Of a DNA stretch of 64,000 bases, positions 54,175 through 64,000 are shown piece by piece; the stretch's first letter is position 1, and each line of letters begins with the position of its first letter. Position numbers and translations under genes: made by a program. Origin of the DNA: CAVQWT01 sp963810815 (GTDB lineage Bacteria > Pseudomonadota > Gammaproteobacteria > Burkholderiales > Casimicrobiaceae); contig CAWEPB010000003.1 in the NCBI GenBank assembly GCA_963810815.1, forward strand, positions 310,001 to 374,000. Direction: 5' to 3'. Below the pieces are notes generated by a model. That model saw only the letters and a list, made by a program, of their open reading frames with translations, searched no databases and was not told the DNA's origin.

Positions 54175-55182
54175 TCAGTCTCTGGCGACGGTTTCCCAGC
54201 GGCCGCTGTGTTCGGACCGGAACAGCGCATCGATGACGCGCATGTTGGCGATCGCGTCCTCGATGTCGTACGGCAGCGCGACCTCGCCGCGCACCGCCCG
54301 CGAGAACGCCTCGCCCTGCAACTGGTACTGGTCGCTCTCCGGCAGCGTCTCGGTCACGATGCCCGCACCCTCGAGCGACGAGCAGTCGTCGATGGCGATG
54401 CGCGTCGTCGCACCCTGCGGCGCATTGACCGGGATGACCAGCTCGATCCTGCCCTTGCTGCCGCAGAGCTGGAGGCGCTGGTGCGGCGCGATCTGGGTGG
54501 ACACGCTGAAATCGAGGCGCCGGCCGTCGCCGAAGTCGACCAGCGCGCTGGTCAGGCGATCGGTGCCGAAATTCGGGTCGCGGTCGAACAGTGCGATGCC
54601 GCGCGTCGGCTCGGCTCCGAAGAAGTATCGCCCGGCGACGATGGCGTAGCAGCCGATGTCGTAGAGGCCGCCGCCCCCGATGTCGGCCCGGTTGCGGACG
54701 TTGGCGGGATCGAGGTTGTTGTAGCCGAAGAACATCTGCACCGCACGCAACGTGCCGATGCGGCCCTCCCGCACCAGCGCGCGGGCGCGCAGCCACTGCG
54801 GGTGGAAGCGCACCATGAACGCCTCGGCGATCAGCACCTTGCCGGCCGCCGCGCGCAGCTGCACCGCCTCCGTGGCCGTCAGCGCGATCGGCTTCTCGCA
54901 CAGGACGTGCTTGCCCGCGGCCGCTGCCTGCAGCGTGAGCGGCACGTGCAGGTGATTGGGCAGCGGATTGTAGACCGCCTCGATTTCCGGATCGGCGAGC
55001 AGCGCCTCGTACGAACCGTAGGACTTCGGGATCCCCAGCGCGCCGGCGACTTCGCGCGCGCGGGCTTCGTCACGCGAGGCAATCGCCCGGATCTCCAGCA
55101 GGCGGCTCTTCTTCATGCCCGGCAGCACCCGCTCCCGCCCGATCTTGGCGGTGCTGAGCACCCCCCACACGACCTTGTTCAT
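54175..55182 (-). CDS. Gfo/Idh/MocA family oxidoreductase
   Basis: 335 residues. N-terminal Rossmann domain (VVWGVLSTAKIGRERVLPGM, then VLCEKPIALTATEA with the catalytic EKP lysine) and the C-terminal alpha/beta domain with DIGCYAI. Acts on a sugar or cyclitol with NAD(P). ATG 55182 follows AAAGG. Divergent from the TPR gene across 168 bases. Confidence 0.92.
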   Translation of the reverse strand: MNKVVWGVLSTAKIGRERVLPGMKKSRLLEIRAIASRDEARAREVAGALGIPKSYGSYEALLADPEIEAVYNPLPNHLHVPLTLQAAAAGKHVLCEKPIALTATEAVQLRAAAGKVLIAEAFMVRFHPQWLRARALVREGRIGTLRAVQMFFGYNNLDPANVRNRADIGGGGLYDIGCYAIVAGRYFFGAEPTRGIALFDRDPNFGTDRLTSALVDFGDGRRLDFSVSTQIAPHQRLQLCGSKGRIELVIPVNAPQGATTRIAIDDCSSLEGAGIVTETLPESDQYQLQGEAFSRAVRGEVALPYDIEDAIANMRVIDALFRSEHSGRWETVARD

Positions 55183-55350
55183 GACCACCTTTCCGGCCGG
55201 CCGCCGGGGCGACCCGACGACGCCCCGACCCCTGCCAACTCTCCGCCAACCCTCCGCCGATACTACCCGAAGGCCCCGAAACCGCCCGCCGCAGGCCACG
55301 GCCAGGCAAGGCCCAGCCTTGATTGGTATGAACTTTGCGTGAGCCCCGCC

Positions 55351-56833
55351 ATGGAAACCAATTCCCCTGCCAGCCCGTCCTGGAAGCTCGAACTCGTCGA
55401 CGACTCCCGGCCGCCCGTCGAAGAGCCGCTGCCCGTGGTCACCCCGGGCCTGACGCTGGTCCACGACGCCGCCCCTATCCTCGATCTGGCCCCCCTCGCG
55501 CCCGGGGGCACCCCCGCGCACGGGGGCGGATGGTCGCCCGGAAATCCGGGACTGACCCCCGTGGACACCGCAGCGCCGCAGCCTCCGGTGCCGCAACCCC
55601 CGGCGCTCCAACCGCTGGCGCTCCAACCGCGGCGCCCCAACCTCCGGCGCCCCAACCCCCGGCACCCGGGCCCGCGTCCGGCGAGACGATCGCCCCCGCC
55701 CACGGCCATGTCCACGCCGCCCCCGGTGCCCCGCTTCCCGGCGGCGACCGGTATTTCGCCGAGGCGACGCGGGAATTCGTGAAGGGTCACATCGATGCGG
55801 CGCTCTGGACCCACGCGCTGGCGCGCGCCGGCGGTGACGAAGCGGCGGCACGGGCCGGCTATCTGAAGGCTCGCGCGACGGCACTCAAGCTCGACCGGCG
55901 CGAACGGCGCGCCGACTCGATGGAGCGCCGGGTCCAGGCGGCGCGGGCGCTGGCCGACCTCGATGCGGGTGACGGCGACGGGACGAGATCCGCCGCCACG
56001 GCCAAGGTCGCGAATCCGGGGCGGCGCCGGCTGCTGCTGGCCGGGGCGCTGGGCGCGGCGGTCGTCGTGGTCGTCGCCGCCTTCGCATTCTTGAAGGCCG
56101 GCGACAACGCCGGCACGCCGGCCGGTGCCGGCGCGGCGGCCGCCACCAGCAGTTCCGCCAAGCGGCCGGCGGCTCCGGCCGCCAAGGCCTCCACCAAGGC
56201 TGCCACCTCGGTGACGAGCGCCGAGGCAAGCGCGCAGGCGCTCGACGAAGAGTTCGCCGCCAGGGTGCAGGGGCTCAGGGACGCGGGAACTGGAATGTGG
56301 TCGTCCTCCAGGCCTCCGAGTGGACGCGGCGGCGGCCGACGAATGCCAGCGCCTGGGGCCATCTCAGCGCGGGCTACGCCCGGCTGCGGCAATTCGACGA
56401 CGCCTACGAGTCGGCCAAGAAAGCGGTGGAGCTCGGACCCCAGGACCCGCATCTCTGGCGGAACCTCGGACAGGTCAACCAGGCGCTGAACCTGCCCGAC
56501 GCCGCGATCGACGCCTACCAGCGGGCGATTGCGCTGAACGACCGGGACATCGAGAGTCTCGCGCAGCTCGGGGTGCTGAATGCGGGACTCGGGCGCCTGC
56601 CGGAGGCCCGGGTCGCGTTCGACCGCGTGCTGGCGCTGAGCCCCGAGGACACCGAAGCGCTGTGCGGTCAGGCCACGATCGCGCAGAAGCAGGGCCGCGG
56701 GAAGGACGCCGACGCGATCCTGCAGAAGCTCAAGGCGACCGACCGCAGCTGCGTCGACCGGACTGCGACGGCCCCGCCGACGGCAACTGCGAGCGCCGTG
56801 CCGGTGAAGGCGGCGACTCCGCGCCGTCACTGA
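55351..56833 (+). CDS. membrane-anchored TPR protein, two frameshifts
   Basis: About 493 residues when two frameshifts are corrected, near 55590 in a Pro-coding repeat and near 56290 (probably a missing C in GCGGGAACTGG). It starts METNSPASPSWKLEL, runs through a proline/alanine-rich linker and a helical region (residues 135-215), has a membrane helix near 232-250 (LLLAGALGAAVVVVVAAFAF), and ends in TPR units (GHLSAGYARLRQFDDAYESA, IDAYQRAIALN, LPEARVAFDRVLALSP). Unknown role; the layout suggests scaffolding. The unbroken TPR pattern in the last frame argues for sequencing error rather than decay. Confidence 0.7.
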
Positions 56834-56917
56834 GTCCGGCCGGGGCCGTTGCGGACCGGACCGGCTCGCCCCGGCCTCGCGGCGGGAGCACCGGCGTCCC
56901 GCCGCCGCGCGCCACGA

Positions 56918-57970
56918 TCACTGCTGCCGCGGCAGCTCCACGGCAAACACGTCCACCGCAACCGTCTTGCCCCGGATCGGCACGGCGCCGAGCGCCTCGA
57001 CCGCGAACCGCTCGCCCAGCGCGGCCCGCGTCACCGCGTCGATCAGGATCGGACGCTGCGCGACCTTGGTGTGCGCTTCGAGCCGGGACGCGAGATTCAC
57101 GGTGTCGCCGATGCAGGTGTAGGTCGCGCGCTCGTTGGTGCCGGCGTAGCCCGCGACCATCTCGCCCGAGGCGATGCCGATGCCGATCCTGATCGGCGGC
57201 TTGCCCGCGGCGACGCGATCGACGTTGAAGAGTTCGATGGTGTCGATCATCTCCAGCGCCGAGCGCACCGCGCACTCGCAATGGTCGGCCAGAGGGATCG
57301 GCGCGCCGAAGATCACCATCAGGCCGTCGCCGATGATCAGGCTGACGATGCCGCCGTGGCCGCTGACGGCGTCGAACATCAGCGTGTAGTAGGTGTTGAG
57401 GAGCTCGATGGTCTCCTCGGGCGGCAGCGTCTCCGCCAGCGTGGTGAAGCCGCGGATGTCGGTGAACATGACGGTCGCGTTGACCCGCTTGCCGCCCAGC
57501 GCGAAGCCGGAGTCCTGCAGGTCCTGCGCCACCTCCGACGTCGCGAAGCGGCGCACGAACTCCTTCTGCTGGTCGCGCAGCCGCTTCTTCTCGAGGCTGG
57601 CGCCGATGCGCGCCTTGAGCAGCCCCGGATTGACCGGCTTGTTGAGGTAGTCCTCGGCGCCGAGCTCGATGCAGCGGACGACGTTGTCGACACCCTCCAG
57701 TGTCGACGTCACGATGACGGGAAGGTCGCGCAGCTGCAGGTCCCGGCCCAGCTGCTCGAGGACCTGGAAGCCGTCCATCTCCGGCATCTCGATGTCGAGC
57801 AGCAGCAGGTCGAACGGCTCCCGGCGAAGCATCTCCAGCGCGACGCGGCCGTTCTCGGCCGTCGACACGCGGTGTCCCTGCAGTTCGAGACTGCGGGTCA
57901 GCAGCAGCCGGTTGACCTTGTTGTCGTCGACGACCAGGAGGCGGGCCGGCCCGCTGCGCAGGTCAGCCAT
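56918..57970 (-). CDS. response regulator fused to class III nucleotide cyclase
   Basis: 350 residues. Receiver domain at 10-130 (VVDDN, LLLLDIEMPEMDG, ITSTL-type region, NKPVN). Class III cyclase at 160-345: VMFTDIRGFTTL and IGDGLMVIFGAP supply the metal Asp residues, and GDTVNLASRLEA the Arg helix. It should couple phosphorylation to cyclic nucleotide synthesis. Its first codons overlap the Hpt gene by 8 bases, tying it to the hybrid kinase phosphorelay. Confidence 0.9.
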   Translation of the reverse strand: MADLRSGPARLLVVDDNKVNRLLLTRSLELQGHRVSTAENGRVALEMLRREPFDLLLLDIEMPEMDGFQVLEQLGRDLQLRDLPVIVTSTLEGVDNVVRCIELGAEDYLNKPVNPGLLKARIGASLEKKRLRDQQKEFVRRFATSEVAQDLQDSGFALGGKRVNATVMFTDIRGFTTLAETLPPEETIELLNTYYTLMFDAVSGHGGIVSLIIGDGLMVIFGAPIPLADHCECAVRSALEMIDTIELFNVDRVAAGKPPIRIGIGIASGEMVAGYAGTNERATYTCIGDTVNLASRLEAHTKVAQRPILIDAVTRAALGERFAVEALGAVPIRGKTVAVDVFAVELPRQQ

Positions 57971-58310
57971 GGCGCAGCACCGTCAGCGCCGCGGCCACGC
58001 GCGCGTACTCGGCCTCGAGCGCGGCGAGCGGCTCGGGACCCCGCTCGCCCACCTTCACGACACCGGTGAGCTCGAGGTCGCGCGCGAGCTCGCCCAGCGC
58101 GAGCGCGCCGAAGGTGTTGCTGTTCGACTTCAGCGAATGCGCGGCACGGCGGAACGTATCGGCGTCCTGCGCCGCGAGCGAGCGCCGAAGGTCGGCGAGC
58201 ATCGCCGGCGCCTCCTGCAGGAACGTGTCCACCAGCTCGAGCGCGAACTCTGCGCCGGTGGCATCCTTCAGCGCCTCGAAGGTGGCGGCGTCGATCGTCG
58301 GTGCAGGCAT
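57963..58310 (-). CDS. Hpt phosphotransfer protein
   Basis: 115 residues forming an Hpt four-helix domain. The phosphorylated His is in RRAAHSLKSNSNTFGA. The ATG overlaps the stop of the hybrid kinase (TGATG), and its 3' end overlaps the response regulator. It probably passes phosphate from the kinase receiver domains to the cyclase regulator. Confidence 0.9.
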   Translation of the reverse strand: MPAPTIDAATFEALKDATGAEFALELVDTFLQEAPAMLADLRRSLAAQDADTFRRAAHSLKSNSNTFGALALGELARDLELTGVVKVGERGPEPLAALEAEYARVAAALTVLRHG

Positions 58311-61300
58311 CAGCGGTCCTTCCGGGCGAGCGTGTTGTTCAGCGCCTCGACCAGCGTTTCGACGCGGATCGGCTTGGTGAGGTAATCGTCCATGCCGGCG
58401 GCAATGCACATTTCGCGGTCCCCCTGCATGGCGTTGGCGGTCATCGCGACGATGCGCGGGCGCGCTTCCGGCGGCCAGCGCGCGGTGATGCGGCGCGACG
58501 CCTCGAGGCCGTCCATTTCCGGCATCTGCACGTCCATCAGCACGACGTCGTAGGTCTGCCGCTCGACCGACTCGACCGCCTCGATGCCGTTGGACGCGAG
58601 GTCGGCGCGATAGCCCATCTGCTGCAGCAGCCGCAGCGCGAGCTTCTGGTTCACGACGTTGTCCTCGGCCAGCAGGATGCGCAGCGGATGGCGCGCGGCC
58701 AGGCCGGGATCGAGCTGCGGCTTGCCCGGCGCCGTCGCCATCTTCGGCGCCGGCTCGTGGGCGAGCAGGCTCACCAGCGTGTCGAACAGCTGCGACTGAC
58801 GCATCGGCTTCGCGAGGTAGGCGCTGAAGAGACCCTCGGTGTCGCCCGCCTCGCGCCGGCCCAGCGAGCTGAACAGGACCAGCGGCAGCGCCGCGCGACG
58901 TCGGCGAACCTCCCGCGCCAGCTCGAGGCCGTCCATCTCGGGCATGTGCATGTCGAGGATGGCGAGATCGAAGTCGTCGCCGGCGTCGAGCCACCGCAGC
59001 GCCTCGGCCGGGGATCCGGTGGGCCGGCACTGCATTCCCCACTTGCCGGTCTGGAGCAGCAGCACGCGGCGGTTGGTGGCGTTGTCGTCGACGACCAGCA
59101 CGCGCCGGCCCTTGAGCTCGGGCTGGACGCCGACGAAGTCGCGCTGCCGCGCCGCGGGCAGGTCGGCGGTCGGCGCCGCGATCGTGAACAGGAAGGTGGA
59201 GCCCTTGCCCGGGACCTTCGCTCTCGGCCCACATGCGCCCGCCCATCAGCTCGGCCAGGCGGCGGCTGATGGCGAGGCCGAGGCCGGTGCCGCCGTACTT
59301 GCGCGTGGTCGACGAGTCGGCCTGCGAGAACGACTGGAAGAGACGGCCCATGCCCTCGGGCGACAGGCCGATGCCGGTGTCGCGCACGGCGAAGGTCAGC
59401 TCGACCCGGCCGTCGGCCGCGGGGGCCGCGCTGACCGTCAGCACGACCTCGCCGGCCTCGGTGAACTTGACCGCGTTGGCGAGCAGGTTGAGCAGGATCT
59501 GGCGCAGCCGCGTCACGTCGCCCAGCACCGCGCGCGGGATGTCGCCTTCGAACAGGTACGCGGTTTCCAGGTTCTTCTCGACCGCGCGCGTCGACACGAG
59601 GTCGAGCGCCGACTCGACGCAGTCGCGCAGGTCGAACGGGTGCGCCTCGATGTCCATCCGCCCGGCCTCGATCTTCGAGAAGTCGAGGATGTCGTTGATG
59701 ATCGTCAGCAGCGCGTCGCCCGAGTCGCGGATGGTGGTCGCGTAGTCGCTGCTGCTCGGCGTCGAGCGGCGTGTCGAGCAGGAGCCCGCTCATGCCGATG
59801 ACGGCGTTCATCGGCGTGCGGATTTCGTGGCTCATGGTGGCGAGGAACGAGCTCTTCGCCTCGTTGGCGGCCTCGGCGGCGGCGCGCGCTTCCTGGGCGT
59901 CCTTGAACAGGCGGGCATTCTGACTTCGTCTCGTTGAACAGCCGCGAGTTCTGGATCGCGATCACCGCCTGGTCGGCGAAGGTTTCCAGCAGGGCGATCT
60001 CCTGCGCCGTGAACGTCGTCCACTGGCGGTCCGCGAACGTGCGGACGACGAAGAAGGCGCCGACACCACTGTCCTGCCACATCATCGGCGCGACCAGGCA
60101 GGAAAAATTGCCGATCTTGGCCGCCATGCGGCGAATCGCCTCGGGAACCCCGTCCCCCGACAATGCGTCGGGATAGTGCATCACGCGGCGCTTCAGCACC
60201 GCCTCCGCGATGATCGTCCGGGCGATGGGAGTCGGCTTGAATTTCTGCGCGGCCCGCCGGCCGCCCGGTCCGCGCGTCAGACCCAGGTGCACCATGGAGT
60301 CCTCGTCGACGGTCAAGACTGCCAGGTCGCTGCATGCGATCAGGCGCTGGCAGCTGTCGAGGATCTTCTCGAACACCGGGTGGGTGTCGGCCACCGAGCT
60401 GCTGATGACCTGCAGCACCTCGGCGGTGGCGGTCTGCCGCTCCAGCGCCTCCTTCGTCTCGTTGAACAGCCGTACGTTCTCGATGGCGATGACCGCCTGG
60501 TCCGCGAACGTGTTGAGCAGCGCGACGTCCTTGTCGTTGAAGGCGCCGGGCGTGCGCCTGAACACCGCGATCGTGCCAAGCGCGGCGCCGCCGCGCAGCA
60601 GAGGCGCGAAGATCGCCGACCGGTATCCCTGCTTCAGCGCCATCTGCCGGCCGCGCGGGAACTGTTCCGCCGCGGCCGCGAGGTCGGGGACGTGGATCGT
60701 CCGTGCTTCGATCGCGCACGTGCCGACGATGCTTTGCGAGTCGAGCGGAACGGGGCCGCTGTCCATGCCGACATTGGCTTCGACGTGCAGCACGCCGTCG
60801 CGAAGCAGGCGCAGCGCGACGACGCTGTCCTCGAACAGCGTTCGACAGCTCGCCACGATCGCCTCGAACACCGGGCGCGCATCGGTGATCGATCCGCTCA
60901 TCGCCGACAGGATGCGGGCCGTCGCGGTCTGGCGCTCGAGTGCCTCCCGGGTTTCGTTGAAGAGCCGCACGTTCTGGATCGCGATCACCGCCTGATCGGC
61001 GAACGTCTGCAGCAGGCTGACCTCGGCCGGCGCGAACGGGCGCACCTCGTCGCGAAACAGCGAAATCACGCCCAGCGCCTCGCCCTCGCGCAGCAGCGGG
61101 ACGTTGAGCACCGTGCGGAATCCGTAGCGCTGCTGGATCTCGCGGATGTCCGGGTATTCGGATTCCATGAGCGGAAGCACGTCCTCGACGTGGATGGTCC
61201 GGCGCTCCAGGAACGCGCGGCCGCCGATCGAGGTCCTGCGCAAGGGCAGCGCCTCGATCCCGGCCCCGCCTGCGTACGCCGGTCCGTAGCTCGTCATGGC

Positions 61301-64000
61301 GCGCAGTTGCCCGTGCTCGGCCAGCCAGACGCGGCTGCCGTCCGCGTGGCACAGGATGCCGGCGCGCTCCGCCACCGCGTCGAGCACCGGCTGCACGTCG
61401 GTCGGCGATTCGCTGATCACGCGCAGGACCTCGGCGGTCGCCGTCTGCCGCTCCAGCGCGTCCTTGGTCTCGTTGAACAGCCGTGAGTTCTGGATCGCGA
61501 TGACCGCCTGGTCGCCGAAGGACTTCAGCAGGTCGAGCTCCTTGTCGGAGAACGGGCTTGGGCGGCTGGCGCAGCACGCAGATCGTGCCGATGCCGCGGT
61601 CTTCCCACAGCATGGGCGCCCACGCGGCCGAGTAGTTGCCGATCATCCGGACCACATCGGAGATCGAGGCCGGCGCGTCGGGCATCGCGAGGGCGTCCGG
61701 GATGTGGATCGCGCGACGCTCGGATATGACCCGACCCGACATGCTCTGGTCGAGCGGCCGGGGAAAGGTGTGCGCGACGGCCTCGAGCGCCGACGCCGCG
61801 CCAGGCGCCCATGTGCACTTGGCGCATCGTCACCAAGCAGGAAGATGCCCAGCTCCTCGGTCGCGAACAGGTGCTGGCAGCTGTCGAGGATCTTGTCGAA
61901 CACCGGCGCCGTGTCCGCCACCGAGCTGCTGATGACCCGCAGCACCTCGGAGGTGGCGGTCTGCCGCTCGAGCGCCTCCTTCGTCTCGTTGAACAGGCGG
62001 ACGTTCTCGATGGCGATCACCGCCTGGTCGGCGAACGTGGCCAGCAGCGCCATCTGCTTGTCCGACATCGCCCCCGGTTCCGGAGACGACACCGTGATGG
62101 CGCCGACGGCCACCCCGTCACGCAGGAGTGGCGCCGAAGCGGCCGCGCGAAACGCGAGTCGGTCGGCGTTCTTGCGGGCGTAGGGGGTGGCATCGGGAGC
62201 TCGGGTGTCGGCGATCTGCAGTGCTCGGCACTCCAGCACGGCCCGGCCGACGAGGCTCTCGCGGTCGATCGGCATCACCTCGGCGCCGTGGAACTCGTCG
62301 TCCGCGGAATAGCTCTTCGCTCGACGCCGCAGCCCGTCGGGCTCGACGGTGCGCAGCGCGGCCTTGCGTCCGAACAGCCGGGCGGCGCTGTGCACGATCG
62401 CGTCGAACACCGGTTGCGTGTCCGTCGGCGAGCCGCTGATGACGCGCAGCACCTCGGCCGTGGCCGTCTGCTGCTCCAGCGCTTCCCTGGTCTCGTTGAA
62501 CAGGCGCGCGTTCTGGATCGCGATCACCGCCTGGTTGGCGAAGGTCTCGAGCAGGCTGCATTCCTTCTCGCTGAAGGGGCGCATGTCCAGGCGCGCGACG
62601 TTGAGCGCGCCGATGCCGCGGCCCTCCCACATCAGCGGCGCCTGCGCCAGCGCGTAATTCGCTTCGAAGCGCCGGGCCACGTCGCGCAGCCCGGGGGGAA
62701 CGCCCTCGCCGTGGACCACGTCGGGGAAGCTCATCACGCGGCCCTGCTCGATGGACAGCTCGGTCGCCGAACCCGCGAGCGGGATCGGGAACAGCGCCTC
62801 GATGCGCTCCTTGAATTCGCCGAGAACGGCGGCCGCGTGCACCAGGCCGTCGTCGCCGACCAGGTAGATGCCCCGGACGTCGGCGTCGAACAGCTCCTTG
62901 GCGCTGGACAGGATGCGGTCGAACACCGGCTTCGGGTCGGCCATCGAGCCGCTGATGACCTGCAGCACCTCGGCGGTGGCCGTCTGGCGCTCGAGCGAGG
63001 CGCGCGTCTCGTCGAACAGCCGCGCGTTGTTGAGCGCGATCACCGCCTGCTGCGACAGGCCGACGAGGAACTCCAGGTCGCGCGCGTCGAACAGGCTGCC
63101 GCCGGTGCGCCACACGGCCATCGCGCCCTGCACCTCCGTGCCGGCCATGAGCGGCACCACCATCAGGCGCTCGTCGCGACGCTGTTCGGTGCCAGCGACC
63201 CGGACCGCGCGCGGGTCGGCCGCGGTGTCGTTGACGAACTCGCCCCGGCCGCTCTGCAGCAGGTTGCCGATGATGCCGCGGCCCGGCTCGATCGCGGTGG
63301 CCTTGAGTTCGTCGGCGATCTCGCCGAGCGCCACGATGGCGCGAAAGCGGTCGCCGTTGCCCTCGGGCACGAAGATGGCGCTGTTCTCCGCCACCAGCAG
63401 CTCCTTGGCGTGGGCGGCGATGCGGTCCATCACCGTGGCGAGGTCGAGGGTCGAAGACAGGTCGCGGCCGACGTCCGACAGCGCCGCGGACTCGCGCGCA
63501 CGGCGCTGGGTCTCTTCCAGCAGGCGCGCGTTCTCCAGCGCCACGCCCATCGACGCGGCGATGTGGACAGCAGGTTCACTCGCGGATCGCCGAAGGCATG
63601 CTCGCGCTCGAAGCTCTCGATCCAGACCTTGCGCGATGAGCCGATCGCCGACCATCACCGGCACGAAGACGCACGACAGGCTGCGGTCGGTTCCTTCGAC
63701 GGTCTTCAGGCCGAGGGCATCCATCGCGGCGCGGTCGCCCAGCACCACCGCCCGCCCGGACTGCAGCGCCCGGTTGACCGGGCATCGGCCTTGTACGGGC
63801 GCGCCGGCACCGCCAGGCGCTGGCCGTGCTCGTAAGCGTAGAGGGGACGTTCGGTTTCGGCTTGCTCGTCGCGCCAGACGATCGTCATGTCGCCGGTGTC
63901 GAAAATCTCGCGCAGCTTGTCGCCGACCAGGTCGACGATGCCCTGGAAGTCGAGCTTGGCGGCGATGCCCTGCTGGATGCTGTTGATCGTGGCCAGCTCG
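58310..64000 (-). CDS. multi-GAF hybrid histidine kinase, frameshifted, N-terminus outside window
   Basis: One very large protein, at least about 1,890 residues in the window, read in several frames. In order: GAF modules (from the right edge to about 59900), a HisKA domain with SHEIRTPMNAVIGMSG, an HATPase with LLNLLANAVKFTE and GGTGLGLAISRR, then two receivers (LAILDMHMPEMDG and VVLMDVQMPEMDG). Coding continuity is lost at about 59220, 59750, 59920, 61560, 61830, 63570-63635 (a compensating pair) and 63780. Domain order and motif integrity on both sides suggest an intact gene in the organism. GAFs may sense small ligands or redox state. It ends in the Hpt gene. Confidence 0.82.
59900..63060 (-). 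repeat. about 0.5-kb tandem GAF-module repeats inside the kinase gene
   Basis: A near-identical segment encoding LLxTFADQAVIAIQN-RLFNET-EALERQTAT-VIS recurs near 59930, 60450, 60950, 61470, 61985, 62490 and 63010, roughly every 505-520 bases. This marks tandem duplication of GAF domains with their coiled-coil linkers. It also makes the region prone to assembly or recombination errors. Confidence 0.8.

Overview
The window is a high-GC stretch of a proteobacterial chromosome, most likely from a betaproteobacterium. The evidence is its conserved gene blocks: rsmD-coaD-ferredoxin facing ftsY-ftsE-ftsX-rpoH, and def-fmt-rsmB-DUF4390-ntrY-ntrX-kup facing LysM protein-dprA-topoisomerase III. The tail-rich topoisomerase III and a BCAM0308-type protein, a family named from Burkholderia, also fit. 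No rRNA, tRNA, CRISPR array, insertion sequence or integrase was seen.

Layout. About 0.2-24 kb is core: a dynamin-like GTPase, ferredoxin/coaD/rsmD, ftsYEX, rpoH behind a perfect CIRCE operator, the leftward seven-gene def-to-kup run, then LysM protein, a frameshifted dprA, topB, DUF2905 and NnrU. At 23.1-27.4 kb there is an AttH-like secreted protein with its ABC permease and ATPase. At 27.5-34.1 kb lies a three-gene rightward cluster: a SIR2-like/TIR fusion, a membrane-anchored nSTAND1-type NTPase with a helical-repeat C-terminus, and a TPR/SLOG-like/class III nucleotide cyclase fusion. It looks like an NAD- and nucleotide-centred conflict or signalling system and is the strongest candidate here for something undescribed. 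At 34.3-37.2 kb are GtrA, a GT2 glycosyltransferase and an ArnT-like glycosyltransferase.

At 37.4-49.2 kb is a stress or low-oxygen island: Mg-type P-ATPase, DksA/TraR zinc finger, BCAM0308-like protein, helix-hairpin-helix PolX-like protein, COG2187 kinase-like protein, second PRPP synthetase, DHH-type protein, ribosome hibernation factor, hydrolase, orphan GroEL and a phosphoribosyltransferase. Five near-perfect FNR/Anr-type palindromes (TTGAN-N4-NTCAA) sit in its promoters. Each is followed after 21-22 bp by a -10-like hexamer, and two of them serve divergent genes. This points to one coordinated oxygen-responsive regulon.

At 49.4-55.2 kb is a mixed metabolic region: GNAT, DegT aminotransferase, a glycosyltransferase-like protein, cytochrome P450, ankyrin protein and Gfo/Idh/MocA oxidoreductase. 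From 55.3 kb to the end is signalling: a TPR protein, a response regulator fused to a nucleotide cyclase, an Hpt protein, and a very large multi-GAF hybrid histidine kinase whose N-terminus runs off the right edge.

Several genes are broken by single- or double-base frameshifts while coding content continues in the next frame: dprA, SIR2-TIR, nSTAND1 (two), the COG2187 5' end, the TPR protein (two), and the multi-GAF kinase (at least seven). The pattern looks more like uncorrected sequencing errors than gene decay, but it cannot be settled from the sequence alone.
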